Of a stretch of DNA of 64,000 nt, positions 1 through 11,640 are shown one piece after another. Both the position numbers and the translations under genes were made by a program. The stretch is taken from positions 10,953,296-11,017,295 of the forward strand of contig JAQFVV010012396.1 in NCBI GenBank assembly GCA_028023455.1, read 5' to 3'. The stretch's first letter is position 1. Every line of letters starts with the position of its first letter. This DNA is from Epiperipatus broadwayi. Taxonomy: Eukaryota; Onychophora; Udeonychophora; Euonychophora; Peripatidae. The notes under the pieces were generated by a model. It did no database searches. It saw nothing but the letters and a program-made list of their open reading frames with translations, and was not told the DNA's origin.

Positions 1-195
1 AATATGCCTATGTATTTGAAAAGAAATATTTTAAATGTTTTTTTACCAGTTCTTACTTATGGATCTGAGACTTGGATACTTAACAGAAGAGCGATTCAAA
101 GATTTCAGATCACTCAAAGATGTAAGGAAAGATGCATGTTAAAAGTAGCAAGAAAAGATCGAAAGCAAAATACATGGGTAAGATAATACAAGGTC
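1..195 (+). mobile_element. RTE-clade LINE, 3' fragment
   Basis: An open stretch of about 60 codons (4-186) matches the C-terminal part of the RTE protein seen intact at 56207-58861. It carries the same signatures (LPVLTYGSETW, then LNRRAIQR and a degenerate ERCM segment). It is cut on the left by the window edge and loses similarity near 195, so neither the RT core nor the (GAT)n tail is visible. It is a dead relic that lies directly against the Penelope-like element that follows. Confidence 0.8.
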
Positions 196-234
196 TCTAC
201 AGGTAATTTTGAATAGGTAGTTAGTTGAGAGAAA

Positions 235-790
235 AAAAAAATTGTTTTTGCACTAAAGCAAAAAAATGATGTTACCTTATTAAAAGAAGAGAAAGGTGAT
301 AGTTTTGCATTGTTAAATAATAGTGATTTTAAGAATAAAGTTTCTTTAGAATTAAATAATGGGAAGTATGTTATTTTAAATTCTGATCCTAGTAAGAACA
401 TAAAATAACTTAACTGAAATTATGAAAATTATGGTAAATACATTTTTTTAAAGATAGATCTATTTATTTAAATTGTTATCCTATTGATTTTTTGGCTCCT
501 AAGGTTTTCTTCAATTTGAAATCTCATAAAGATAATTTTCCTTTAAGATATATTTTTGACTTTACTGGGGGGATTGTTGATAAATTTTCAAAATTTCCAA
601 TAATGTTTTTTAAGAATTATATAGATTTAGGTCAATTTTGGGTATTTTCTTCATTTGAGGCACATGAAAAAATTAATGGATTTGTTTTAGAAAATAAATG
701 TGTTTTTGGTAGTTTAGATATTGAAAACATGTATCAATCAGTTAATAGAAAAAAGGCATTGATGTGTTTCTTACTGTTTTAAAAAAATTA
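235..790 (+). pseudogene. Penelope-like RT, N-terminal half (broken)
   Basis: The first part reads as a KEEKGDSFALLNNSDF-type block, equivalent to the conserved 'K-x-D-K-G' block at the start of Penelope RTs. After a frameshift region near 400-480 the reading continues with APKVFFNLKSHKDNFPLRYI, matching the family's 'LPKxHKxxxPLRPI' motif, and ends with GSLDIENMYQSV, the motif A region in which the first catalytic Asp lies. Stops follow near 780, just before the inserted TIR element. The RT assignment rests on motif order. The copy is clearly dead. Confidence 0.65.
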
Positions 791-791
791 T

Positions 792-1849
792 GGTTCTCTT
801 TAATTAGCCACTGTACATTGCTTGAGTGGCACTGTTTCTGTGCAAAAATGTTTTAATATAACGTTTCCGGGCCGGACTTTTCATTTAAAAATGTGTGTTA
901 TTTTTCTAATAGTAAATGAAATATTTAAACAAAAATTTTACAAAAAACTACTTGATTAACAAACAAATCAGCCCAAATTTAATTAAATTGCATTAAATTA
1001 AAATTCAGCATGTAGCAGGAATGTGCGGGGGGGGGGGCAATGATTTTGATAATCCGGAGGATCAGCCAAAAGATGCATTATTCTGATCATTTTCAAAACA
1101 ATGTGCAAACTCAGACAAGTTTATGTTATTCATAGTATTTTACATTAAACGTCAAAAACAAAACACTTCTTTTTATTTAAGAATGTACATTATTCTTCTA
1201 ATAGTTAATGAAACATTTAAACAAACAAAAAAAAAACCCACTTGATTAACAAACTAATCAGCCCAAATTAAATTAAATTCCATGAAAATTAAATTTCAGT
1301 GTGTATTCCTGGAATGTGCGGGGGATGGGGGTGATGATGGTTTTGCTGATCCTTTGGATCAGCCAAAAAATGCATTACTCTGATAAAACCAAGCTTATGA
1401 TTTGTCTCATAGCTATTCTTGCACAAATATGCCATTCATGTGTCTTTTGGGGAATGGTGTTTGGCCCTATCCTTTTGAAATTGTTTTCACCTTCCAAGCT
1501 GTGTAGGAAAACACGGAGATGGGATTACAATTATTAGTATGTAATAGTACATCAGCTAGGATGTAAGACCATTACTTCAAATGCACATTAAAAGAGTTAT
1601 GGCCAGTTGAATTACATACACCCTCACATCATACGGTAGTGATCTGTGAAGTGTGTGCTACTTGAATAGTATCATGAAGCACATCAGTGGGCTGTAATAT
1701 TTGTGTGCAATGTCATCTAGGTCTGCTAACAGCTAATATGAACAGAACTGTTCTATATGCTGTAAGTTTGGCCACATAAATAGCATATTTCTGTGTTGTG
1801 CAAAAAACAGCGCCACCAAAGGATGTACAGTGGCTAATTAAAGAGTACC
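792..1849. mobile_element. TIR DNA element of about 1.05 kb inserted in the PLE RT
   Basis: The ends are perfect inverted repeats of 21 bp (796-816 against 1825-1845). Imperfect pairing runs on for about 50 bp in total and includes GTGGC(A/G)CTGTTT on both sides. It separates motif A from the YVDD part of one RT, so it is an insertion. No transposase ORF is visible, so it is non-autonomous. The exact ends and target duplication are ambiguous: TTAA occurs on both sides within the inverted repeat (800-803, 1838-1841), but matching bases continue outward to GGT. A GGTGGCGCTGTTT-like motif also occurs in the Merlin arms near 14050, a weak hint of kinship. Confidence 0.7.
893..1395 (+). repeat. 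Internal tandem duplication, period about 290 bp
   Basis: Two diverged copies lie side by side inside the TIR element. The phrase CAGCCCAAATT recurs about 290 bp apart (near 969 and 1259), and each copy continues into a G-rich run after GGAATGTGCGGG and then a GGATCAGCCAAAA block. The first copy contains a 13-G tract near 1028. The copies differ by many substitutions and small indels, so the duplication is old. Confidence 0.7.
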
Positions 1850-1879
1850 TTTGAATATTTTTCTGCAGATAGCTTAAAG

Positions 1880-2260
1880 TTATTCATGATTTGCTATTGT
1901 TATTAGAGGATTCTACATATTTTGTGTGTAATGATGCATTTTATAAAATTAAAGAGGGATGGGTTATTGGATTATGTTATTTCTCCTTTAATATGCTCTA
2001 TGTATATTGATTTTTTAGAGAGTAGTGTTATTAATACTTTGTCTGGTTCTTTAAAATTATTTGTTAGATATGTAGATGATTGTTTTATACAGGAAGATAA
2101 ATTGAAGGACTTTTTTTTGATAGACTGGATGCTTTTGATTCTAATATTAAATTTACTATTGAGGTGGGATACATTTAAATTTGATGTTAAAATTTTTAGA
2201 TGTAAGTGTTGATAAAGTTGATTATGTTTTATTTTGTAGTCATTTTATTAAAGCAAAAAA
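1880..2260 (+). pseudogene. Penelope-like RT, palm and YVDD region (broken)
   Basis: Reading starts in a LLLLEDSTYFVCND-like stretch, shifts frame, then gives VISPLICSMYIDFLES followed by LFVRYVDDCFI, which holds the catalytic YVDD box. After another shift comes LKFLDVSVDKVDY, matching the 'xxFLDVxIxR' block that follows the YVDD box in Penelope RTs. At least two frameshifts separate these pieces. It continues the RT begun at 235-790 and is interrupted again at about 2288. Confidence 0.7.
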
Positions 2261-3144
2261 AATAAAAAATATGGTAAGATCAAATACACCTTTACCCCGC
2301 ATAGCGATGGCAATTGGTCCTCCAAAACTCATCATTAAGCAAGAATATCATTTACAGAATACGTATTTATAATGGGAATCTATGGGACAAAAATTGGTTG
2401 GTTCCAAGCTCAAAGATTTTCTTGATTTTTTTAATGGCAATGATGACTAAATATGGTATCTAAAAGAAAAGTTTTATATCACCAGAAAAAAATGCATATT
2501 TTCACTATTTAAAAAGTATAGTACTGCAAAAAGAAAGAGAAAGTGAAACTAAATTTGAATTTAAGAGTTTTTATATTCTTCCGCAGAAGTTTTTCATCGT
2601 AATGGGAAAAAAATCCATACTGAACTGCATTTTTTTAAAAATTGTATTACAGTACTGTACATTTATGTTTATTACTTATGTGAAATTATTCAAATTAAAA
2701 AAACAATGTTTAATTATAAATTATTTAATTGAACATAAAGACTTATTACCATACTACAGAGTAACAAAAGGCTTAATGCTATCATAAATCAGTCAACTTT
2801 AGAAAAAAAAAATCAACTCATTTTAAAAGAAAAAAAAATTTCTAAAACATATGCTAAGCTTATTTTTCTTACTGTATATTTTTAATAATGTAATAGTGCC
2901 TCCCCGCCCCCCACTCGTGTAGAAAAATTATTCATTAACACTTATTTTAAATGCAATCTGTTTTTCTTTTTAATTTTTTTTCCAAATTCAACATTCTCAT
3001 TTTAAAATGTTGTATTTCTTTTGATTTGAAACCACTTGGGTGTACGTAATGAAGGAACACATACACGCAATTTAATATTAGTATTTAGTGTTTTTCTGAA
3101 AGTTTGTGATGATGATATTTTAGTTGTACTGTTTTCATCATCTA

Positions 3145-3251
3145 ATATAAGTGTTGAATGTCTAGAAAAATTAAACCTTATTTAAATAATCTAAGTACTG
3201 TACATTATATTTAAATAAAGTTTAATTTTTCTAGACATTCAACACTTATAT
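3145..3251. repeat. Perfect-type hairpin, 43-44 bp arms
   Basis: ATATAAGTGTTGAATGTC at the left end is answered by its exact complement at 3234-3251. The arms (about 3145-3188 and 3208-3251) differ by a single indel and enclose a loop of about 20 bp. It is either a small foldback element or a cruciform-prone spacer inside the larger TIR element. Confidence 0.8.
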
Positions 3252-3273
3252 GTATACAGTATTATAGATTCAG

Positions 3274-3277
<4 letters not shown>

Positions 3278-3338
<61 letters not shown>
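3278..3338. repeat. (AT)n microsatellite
   Basis: About 30 uninterrupted AT dinucleotides, just downstream of the 107-bp palindrome. Confidence 0.95.
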
Positions 3339-3341
<3 letters not shown>

Positions 3342-3689
3342 GTTTATACATTTTATAATCAAAATACTGAATGCAGCACTAACATTGTGCTTTATGAATA
3401 AAACATTGTATGTGCAAAGTCATTACTTGTATAGGTATTACAGTAATGTACTTTTGCTTTTGGGTAAAATGTATTTAAAATACCTATTCTCTGATGTAAT
3501 CAGTAATGCAAAATTCAAGATGGCTACCAAAAAAAATTAAAAAAATTTTTTTTCCTGATTGTTATAGTGAATAATCGATTGTAAATTGAAGTAGTGGGTA
3601 CAAATTGATGATGATAGCTATTGTGAAATATTACTAAGTAGCCAATTGCTAAGTGGGGTAAAGGTATAGTTATCAACCTTTTACTCATA

Positions 3690-3909
3690 AGAAACTTTCT
3701 TTATTGAGTTTTGTTATAGGAATAGAAGACTTAATAATTTTGAAAATAACAGTTATATTCAGAGGAGTCAATTTGCTTCTGACTATATTAAGTTAGGATA
3801 TAATTATGAATTTATTAAAAATACTATATTTAATAAAAATATCTATAAATTGGTTAATAATAAAGATTTAATTGATAGTATGAATAGAGTTTATTTCTTT
3901 GCTCTATAA
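3690..3909 (+). pseudogene. Penelope-like RT tail / linker
   Basis: After the second TIR element a frame shows RNRRLNNFENNSYIQRSQF and continues through a K/N-rich stretch to a stop at 3907-3909. The position, after FLDV and before GIY-YIG, and the character (the 'H-x-x-K-x-x-x-x-x-x-x-x-x-R' type region just upstream) fit the C-terminal extension of a Penelope RT. The similarity is weak and positional. Confidence 0.45.
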
Positions 3910-4384
3910 AGCATCAATTAGTAAATTGTTTTATAAGAATAGTGTTTTATTGTGTGGGATGAAAATGACCTGGAAGAAATGTCTGAATTTAAATTCAGTA
4001 CTAAGTAACTCAAACAGTCAATTGATTACAAATATATTCCTGGGTAGTTTATAAGATACTTTGTAGTTGTCATAAATGTATATAGATCAGAGAAAATTAA
4101 GTCTTAATGAAAGAGTTAAAACTCATAAGGGTAGAGTTAAAATAGATATCATAACTCAGCTTTGTATATCCATGAACTGAATACAGGTCATAAAATATTA
4201 TTTGACAATGCAGAGATTATCTTTTATGAAAAAAGTGAATTGAAAAGAAGAGTAAAAAAAAACTTTGATAATAACATTTTTTGAATTTGAGGCCATCAAT
4301 TTCATGAAGACATCCTTTGATGTAAAAGGAAGTTGGTTGTTGAAGTGAATGATGGAAGACTATTTTATTTATATATTCTCCTAA

Positions 4385-4790
4385 TAAAAAATATGGATAT
4401 CAATACCATATATTTCAAATGATCAAGTAAATTTTATAAGGAGAATTTATAAAGGTATATGTGACATTGTATTTTACCCACCTCCTGCATTAAACAAATT
4501 AATAAATAACTCTAAAGATAAAATCTCATTTATAAATAAAAATTGCATAATTTATAAATGGATATGTAGGTGTGGTAGCGGATATATAGGGGAATCAAGA
4601 TGCACATTAGAAAAAATAACCAAAGAGCATTTGTTGTTATTAAAATTGATTCAGAAAATGAAACAAAATTGCAAATTAAATAATAATGTTTCAATATCCA
4701 TTTTTTACAAACATAATAAGTCATTTATTTATGGTTTTAACTTTAATTATAATAATGTAAAAAATATTGCAAATTGGAAAAAATAACAAC
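4385..4790 (+). pseudogene. Penelope-like GIY-YIG endonuclease domain
   Basis: An open stretch of about 130 codons contains a YPPPALNKLINNSKDK segment, then IIYKWICRCGSGYIGESRC, which fits the GIY (as IYK) plus YIG core and the Cys pattern of Penelope endonucleases, then a KEHL motif. It ends in a Lys-rich tail at a TAA near 4785. The same organisation appears at 55905-56171 joined to 62804-63060. This part is less broken than the RT. It would nick target DNA for target-primed reverse transcription, but the element as a whole is dead. Confidence 0.65.
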
Positions 4791-6844
4791 AAAAGGAAAA
4801 TAAAGAAAGCTATGCTAATATACAAATACAAATAAAACTTAATTAACAGACAGGCAACAAACGTTAAGACCACAGAATTGTGGGAAGATTAGCATTTCAA
4901 AGTGTTAGTTGATAAAGACTACAATCCTAAGTGAATACAATTTTTAAGTTATACTTTACATATATCTAATTACTGTATTTGTAAATATTAAATTATAAGA
5001 TTACATATATTGATTTGAAGAAATACAGACATCGAATTATAATATTATTACATATGTATATTGTACATTTAGTTGAATTTCACTTGAGAAGATCTATTAA
5101 TAGATGAAATCATGGTTGTGTAAGAATTTATAGTAAAATTTTGTTGATTTGGCTAGTGTTATATGAATTTCTATTTTATTTTTAATTGCTAATATAGTGT
5201 TAGGCAGTATTTAATTTTTAATATTAATAATGTATAGAATAGATAAAAGATGGTCACAAGTTTTAATACAACAAAATTATTTAAATAAAAAATATTAGCG
5301 AATTCTAAATGATTTGAATATAACATAAATGAACATTTTATTATAAACATACAAATGTGTAAATAAATAAAAAATATTTGCAATACAATTTCTTGTTTAA
5401 AACTATGGTTGAAACTAAGTAATAACAATAATAAAATGTTTATAAATCTAACATTATGTATAAAAAAAGATTAATGAATTTATCAAAAATAAAATTCTCA
5501 TTCAGATTTCTTTGGTTTTCAATTGACCTTAAACGTAAAAAAAATAAAGTATGTTTTGTTTTACCACATCTCTTTTGAACAGTTAAATAAAAAACTTGTA
5601 TTTTCTTCTCCACACACAGGAGATTATTTCTGAATTATTTCGGCTATATTTTATTAGATATTGCAGTAAACAAGTCGGTTTTGTTTTCTTCCTTGAACAA
5701 TTATTTTACTTTTCTTTTGAAATATAAAACTGATAGCAGTTTTAGTAATTACTTAAACTTTGATTATCCAACATAAAAATTCAATTCTTGCAGTCCTCTT
5801 CGACTTTAAGTATTTTAAGTTTTTCTTCATATTTTATATAACTTCCATCGATTATATCTATAGATGAGAAAAGACATTTAAAGATACTTCTGGTCTTCTG
5901 ATAAGTTCAATAGGTTTAAGGGAGACTTCCAAAAGATTTCTATCTAGGCAAGTTTCATCCTGGCATATCGTTCCAATTAGTATATTTGTTTAAACCTAAT
6001 GCTCTATTCTTAACTTTCCAATAACACAGTAAATTTTGTTCACAACACTATGACTTTGTGGTCAATAACTACTTTGTACATAAATATTGCTCACCCCTCC
6101 TTGTTTCTACTTGAATTTTTATATATATAAATTTTCTACTTGAATTGCTGACTATTTATTATGGTTTTCACTGGACTTAGTTGGCAACTGCTTTCTCCCA
6201 GAAGTCTATCTGATTTGTTTTTTCAAGCTAAGACACAATAAAATCAAACATCAAGTACCTACTTTTTTTAAAAAATTTTAATTCTATTACATCTGTTTGT
6301 TTTTCAAGAGTTAATTATAACTTATTATGTTAATTATTATTGATTAATTTACAAATCTAAATACATAGATTTAAGAACAAAATAATCCTATTATAAAGCA
6401 AAATATGACTGAATTTTTATATTTTCATCTTTTTTCCTACTAAGTATTATATTAAGCCAACAAACATCACATGATCACCATTTCTTATGCTTGCTTATAA
6501 CTGTTATTAAAACTGAGTGGCAATACTATATGGAGGGTTTTGTCTGTTTTCAGTATTATATTATTTAACACTTATTTTAATAAAGAAAATGCTCATTTAC
6601 GTTGTAGGGCTACTGTTATTTAATCTTAGATGTTCGATTTAAAATAATTTATAGTATTACCAAACTATTAATTAATAGTCCTATTTAATTTTTATTTTAA
6701 AATAATTAAATATCTGTATTTTGACTGTGTTCATTTCTAGTCATTTTTAAGCTTTAAATATATATATATGCGTACACATACTACTTTGAGTATTATGAGA
6801 TTAATCCACATCAGTATATTTGTTGTTTTTTTTTTTTTTAAAAA
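4791..6844. other. A+T-rich non-coding stretch
   Basis: No ORF here has protein-like composition and I recognise no element ends. The two short ORFs present (within 4530-4724 and 5189-5428, minus) are low-complexity Leu/Phe/Tyr strings typical of chance reading of A+T-rich DNA. Confidence 0.6.
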
Positions 6845-7385
6845 TCATTATCATTTCCAAACATTAATGATCCATCGCAGAATGAGTCTCTAATCCAGTG
6901 CTTATTTTTTCTTTCTTTTCACACCATTCTAGAAAACTTATTTTGTCATCCATCCATCTCACAAGTTACTTCTTTCTAAGGCTTTTAGACAATCTCTTGG
7001 CATCCCAATTAAAAATTTCTAACTGTGCATCTAACATTATTTTTTCTAGAAATATATCTATTTCAGCTTCTTAATTCTTTCTACGACATCAGTGATATTT
7101 AATTCTTTTCTGATCCATGAATTTTGTTTTTGATTCTTCTTTATTCTTCCCATTGTATATATCTCATTATTTATTGTAGAATTTGAAGCCCCTATATTGT
7201 TTTTCCAATAAATATATCCAAGTTTCATATTCATAAGTTAGCACTGGTAAAAAAACATTTATTTAAAAACCTTCCCTTTCAAACACAAATCATATTTCTT
7301 TTTAATGTTATTTCTATCAAAAACATTCTATCAATTATACTTTCATTTGTATTAACAATCTAATCAATATATCTATATTTATATT
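6845..7385 (-). mobile_element. Old RTE LINE 3' remnant
   Basis: Read on the minus strand this follows the 3' end of the intact RTE at 56184-56800 block by block: the CATTATCATT/ATCC-CTGCAGGATGA-like end, the CATCCATCCATCTCAC block, CAATCTCTTGGCATCC, then the region encoding LTYGSETW and the loop before it. Stops and indels are everywhere. It is much more diverged than the other RTE copies in the window and so the oldest. The (GAT)n tail has eroded to short ATTATCATT traces. Confidence 0.75.
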
Positions 7386-8538
7386 TTATTTAAATAGAAT
7401 TTTAGAAATAGTAATAACAAGGAAAAAAATAAATAAAACGAACATTATGTAAAGTGTAATATGGTTAATTAAAATCAAGATTACTCAAATGAAAAAAAAA
7501 AGTTTGATTCGTTGTAAAACTAAAATTTGTTATGTATTGACGTACAGTTAAAGAATAGTTAATTAATCTCCGCAATAAACAAATAATTAATTAGCATGTG
7601 AAAGAAATGATCTTCCTTTAATTACTTTAACCTAATTGTTTTTCTTCAGTAAATGAATTTTAGTAAAAACGGATATATATATAGTTATTTTATTCAATAG
7701 TTTATTATAAAAAAATTAGCTCAAACAAAACTCAAAAACTCTAGTTGAATCAAAATAGTAATATTAATTACACCTGAAGGTGTTTACTACCTGTCATTTC
7801 GCATGTTTAAAATTTCATGATACATTAACAATATTAATATTATAATTAAGCATGCTATCTTGTATTTAATAGCAGTTTGTGTGTTTTATGAATTCTTGCA
7901 CGCAACCAATTATGACAGGAAATTTTAAAAACAGATCAGCTTATATATTATGTATATGCGTGCGGCCATATATCGCAAATTCTAAATTATAGACATAATT
8001 ACTCTCATCCTTAGTATTTTTTTAATAGTGTCATAAGATGCTATTTTCTGAACAACTAGTTTTTATTTCTTGAACAACTGCTTTCTTTACTATTTGATGA
8101 ACTTATTGAATTATTTTTTTTTATAATCTTTATTGCAGGTATATGCACATGTACGACTGCTTCTGAAGATTTCATTTTAGGTTAACATTCGTTTTATTTT
8201 ATTCAAAATACAAAGAAATAATTTTATTTTTTTATTCCAATAAAATATCACTTATAAAAAACAGATGTAATGAATATCAATTTATTATAGTTGACAAATA
8301 TTCCAGTTTTTACTTATAATAGAATAAGTTTTTAAAAATATGTTATAACAGGTGCATTAGAATGATACATTTTAAATAAATAACTTTCTTTTGCTTGTAG
8401 TATTTATTTATCACATATGATATTTTATCAGTTGTTGAGAATATATAAAAAAAATATCAATGAAGAATCTAATGATGAATGTAAAATGAATGAAGAATAT
8501 AAAATAATACTTACATTGATATTATAAATTAGTTGAAC
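7386..8538. other. A+T-rich non-coding stretch
   Basis: Nothing recognisable: no ORF, repeat ends or RNA gene. Confidence 0.6.
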
Positions 8539-8628
8539 ATGGATTCAGAAGTCACAGACATAAATAATATGGATGTGAAAGCAATGAATTAAAATAATGT
8601 GGATGCAGAATTTATGGATTGAAATACA
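8539..8628 (+). repeat. 30-bp minisatellite (three diverged units)
   Basis: Units start at 8539, 8569 and 8599 (ATGGATTCAGAAG, ATGGATGTGAAAG, GTGGATGCAGAAT). The unit is 30 bp, a multiple of three, and reads as a degenerate ten-residue repeat of the type NMDxEVxDIN with stops. Similar wording continues on the far side of the TIR element (about 9700-9780), so the element landed inside this array. It may be a decayed coding repeat. Confidence 0.55.
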
Positions 8629-9692
8629 CCTGGGTCTCTTTTTATGCGGACTTATTAAACACGATTTTGAAGTTATGCGATTCGTGTTTGACCGGAAGTC
8701 GAACTCCGATAATGCACTATTACTTTAAATAATAAATTTTGTGCACTTACATTATATTGAAAGTAATAGCACATTATTGGAATTCGACTTTCACCTTAGT
8801 AATTTCAATATTTTCAGTGCTTTATAATAGTAATATTTTATGCAATAATGAAATTAAAATCATGATTTCCACATTTTATGTATACACACATTAAATTTTA
8901 CAAGATTATAATGTAAATTTGTTCAAACATTATGCGTGTTAATTTTGCATTTTAAATCACATTCTGTTTTTGCTTTTTAAAAAAGAACATAATCAATTAT
9001 TAATCATTTAGTGTCCACAAGTTTATTTTTAAAAGGTGGTAATAATAGCAGTGGGCACAATTAAATTTGACAATTAAAATCTGATTTTTAATTGTAATTA
9101 ACAATTTAAAAATTACTTACGATGACTTGAAATTAAAGTGAAATTTGATTTTTAAATGGAATTGAAAATTAAAAAATTAAAGACAAAAATAAGAATTTAA
9201 TTTTTAGTTGTTAGTTTCATAAACAATTAATAAAATCATCGTCTCAAAGATTAATTACTAATTACATTGTCACCAGAAAACCATTGCCACAACATGAATG
9301 TGAAGTTGGCGCTAGTTGTTTGCAAACGAATGGGTTTTTCAGCAAATAGCTATAATAATTAAAACGTGTATAAAAATGTAAATTACTGTACTGTAAATTA
9401 TGCATAAAAATATATTATTTTGAATAAAATTAAATATTATAGCTAAAAAAAGTTTGTCTTGTATCAATTTTTTTCAAATTTGAAATTTTTTATTAGTCAC
9501 ATTTTATTTCCTTATTTTTTTTTGCGCGAATTTTAAAGTAATTTTACGTTGGTGCTTTGCTTTTACGCAAATTTTGAAAAATCACAGACTGCATCCTCCC
9601 TTTTTCAATGTAAGTTACATCTATTTTTGTGTGATTTCATTTGCACGTGTTTTCTGAGGAATCTATCTATCGCGTAAAACGAGACCCAGGTG
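8627..9692. mobile_element. TA-flanked TIR element, 1.07 kb, non-autonomous
   Basis: The ends are CACCTGGGTCTC (8627-8638) and its exact complement (9681-9692), with looser pairing further in (TTTTTATGCG against CGCGTAAAAC). A TA lies immediately outside each end (8625-8626 and 9693-9694), the target duplication of Tc1/mariner-type elements. There is no transposase ORF. It contains a strong internal hairpin at 8696-8791. Confidence 0.75.
8696..8791. repeat. Internal hairpin of the TA-TIR element
   Basis: GAAGTCGAACTCC..TAATGCACTATTACTTT on the left is matched by its near-perfect complement on the right (about 31-bp arms, three mismatches, loop about 33 bp). Confidence 0.75.
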
Positions 9693-9694
9693 TA

Positions 9695-10314
9695 ATATAG
9701 ACATGGGTAAAAATAACATAACTGCAGAAGCCATAGATGAATGTAATGTGAATGTGGAAGTCACGAATAAAGAGAAAGTTAAATAAAGACTGCACAAGAT
9801 TATACAATCTGTGTAGAGAAACCCAAGTACAATGAAATAATTCATGAAAAAAGTTTCATGATTTTTATGACATCAAGAAGATTCACAAGTTAATCAAATA
9901 TAAGAAATCACAAAACCTGTGACTTCATTATATAGAACAGAAAGATTCTTGATATTATTAAGAATTCATATAATGCATTGAATTTATGACATGGAAGGAA
10001 TGAAGTATCATAAATATTGCAAAGGATCAATAAATATTCATATTTTCATTCATTGAAAAACAATTCATCCACAAGCAAAGTGAATATTTCAGATCTATAT
10101 AATATTCTTTACATTTGATATAAATTAGTTATAGGAAATATTGTCAAAGCTCATATAATACTCAAAGTATATATATTATAATTAAAACTTTTTTTTGAAT
10201 GGAAAAATGAGAAACACACCACATATTTTTTTTTTTTTTAAATTCTGGTCAAGACAAAATCAAAAGATCAACAAATATAATTATATTTGTAGGGTAGTTA
10301 GTTAAATAATTGTA
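9695..10314. other. A+T-rich non-coding stretch
   Basis: It begins with the continuation of the 30-bp minisatellite (to about 9780), then shows nothing recognisable. Confidence 0.55.
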
Positions 10315-11640
10315 AAGCTACTATTCCTTAAGTGCTGGAAATTAACCTCCAATCATGTACTGTTACACTATTATAAATCTCCATGCATTCACCTGTCAGT
10401 AAGATAGCTTAGAGCATATTTGTATGTACAACAATTTTATTGACCGTGCTTATATCAGGGTTTGAATCTATTGTGTGCCTGATATTGTAATCAACAACTG
10501 AATTGTACAAATTTAATTAACTATCACAGAAGAAAGACAGAATCCCATTTTTAACTATCTGCAATTAGACACATTAATTGTGAAAAAAATGTAAATCTAA
10601 TATTATTAAGTGCTGAAAATCTGTAATTGTGCAGAAGGAAATTAACCTCCAATCACGTTCTGTTTTGTAACTATTATAAATCACTTAAGCTTGGAGTGTA
10701 TTTATATGTATATGATCTCTTAATGACCATGCTTATATTAAGGTTTGAATCTATTGTGTACCTGATCTTGTAATTGACAATTGAATTGTACAAATTTAAT
10801 TAACAATCATAGGAGAAAGTCAGAGTCTCATTTTTAACCATCTGTGATTAGGCATATATTATGAAAAAATGTAAATCTACTAATATTAAATGCTAAAAAT
10901 CTGTAATTGTGCAGAAAGAAATTCAACTCCGATCATGTGCTGTTTCGTAACTATTATAAATCTCCACACACTCACCTGTCTGTAAAAGCTTAAATGAATC
11001 ACTTAAGATTAGAGAATTTTCATATGTACACTGACTCTTACTAGCCATGCTTATACCATAGCTTGAATCTATTGTAAGCTTGATATTGTAATCAACAATT
11101 TAATTATACAAATTTAATTATTTAATTGTCAATTACAATATCATGCACACAAAGATTCAAACCTTGATATAACTATCAGTAAGAATTGGTGTATTTATGA
11201 GTATGCACTAAACTTAAGTGATTCACTTAAGCTTTTAAAACTTTTAATGACAGGTCAGTGTGCTGAGATTTGTGATCAGAGGTAAATTTTCTTCTACACA
11301 ATTACAGATTTTCAGTGCTTAATAATAGAAGATTTACATTTATTCATCATTTATATACAATTAACTACAGATGGTTAAAAATAAGACTCTGTTTTTCTAA
11401 TGTAATAGATTAACTAAACTTGTACAATTCAATTGTTAATCACAATGTCAGGTGCATAATAGATTAAAATCTTGATATAAACACAGTCAGTAAGAGTCAG
11501 TGTACATATGAATATTCTCTAAGCATAAGTAATTCACTTAGCTTTTAAAACTATTACTGATGGGTAAGTGCATTGAGATTATAATAGTTACAGAACAGTG
11601 CATGATTAAAGGTTAATTTCATTCTGCACAATGAAATAAT
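10315..11640. repeat. Tandem repeat folded into a palindrome (unit about 280-330 bp)
   Basis: The unit marker GGAAATTAACCTCCAATCA occurs in forward orientation at 10337, 10637 and (degenerate) 10917. Its complement then appears in reverse orientation near 11281 and 11609. Other unit words (CTATTATAAATCTCC, GGTTTGAATCTATTGTG, TTGTAATCAACAA) follow the same order and then the mirrored order. The centre of symmetry is at about 11112. So two and a half or more forward units face about two inverted units. Confidence 0.8.

Larger units (their letters stand above)
2288..3665. mobile_element. Second TIR element in the PLE, about 1.4 kb
   Basis: The ends pair as imperfect inverted repeats: ACCTTTACCCC at 2288-2298 and its complement at 3655-3665, followed inward on both sides by TAGC and CAATTGG separated by a few mismatches. 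It lies between the FLDV block of the Penelope RT and the RT tail, consistent with insertion. No transposase is visible. It contains a 107-bp palindrome and an (AT)n tract. The target duplication is uncertain (possibly TA). Confidence 0.55.
220..4790 (+). mobile_element. Penelope-like element, decayed and split by two TIR elements
   Basis: Pieces of one Penelope-like retroelement appear in colinear order: an RT fingers segment (235-480), an HKDNFPLRYI segment and motif A (490-780), the thumb-side palm with YVDD (about 1920-2210), an RT tail (about 3690-3909) and a GIY-YIG endonuclease domain (about 4385-4786). The gaps at 792-1849 and 2288-3665 are occupied by elements with terminal inverted repeats. 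Frameshifts and stops occur throughout, so it is not functional. RT plus C-terminal GIY-YIG is the hallmark of endonuclease-bearing Penelope-like elements. The exact 5' and 3' ends are not clear. Confidence 0.75.
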
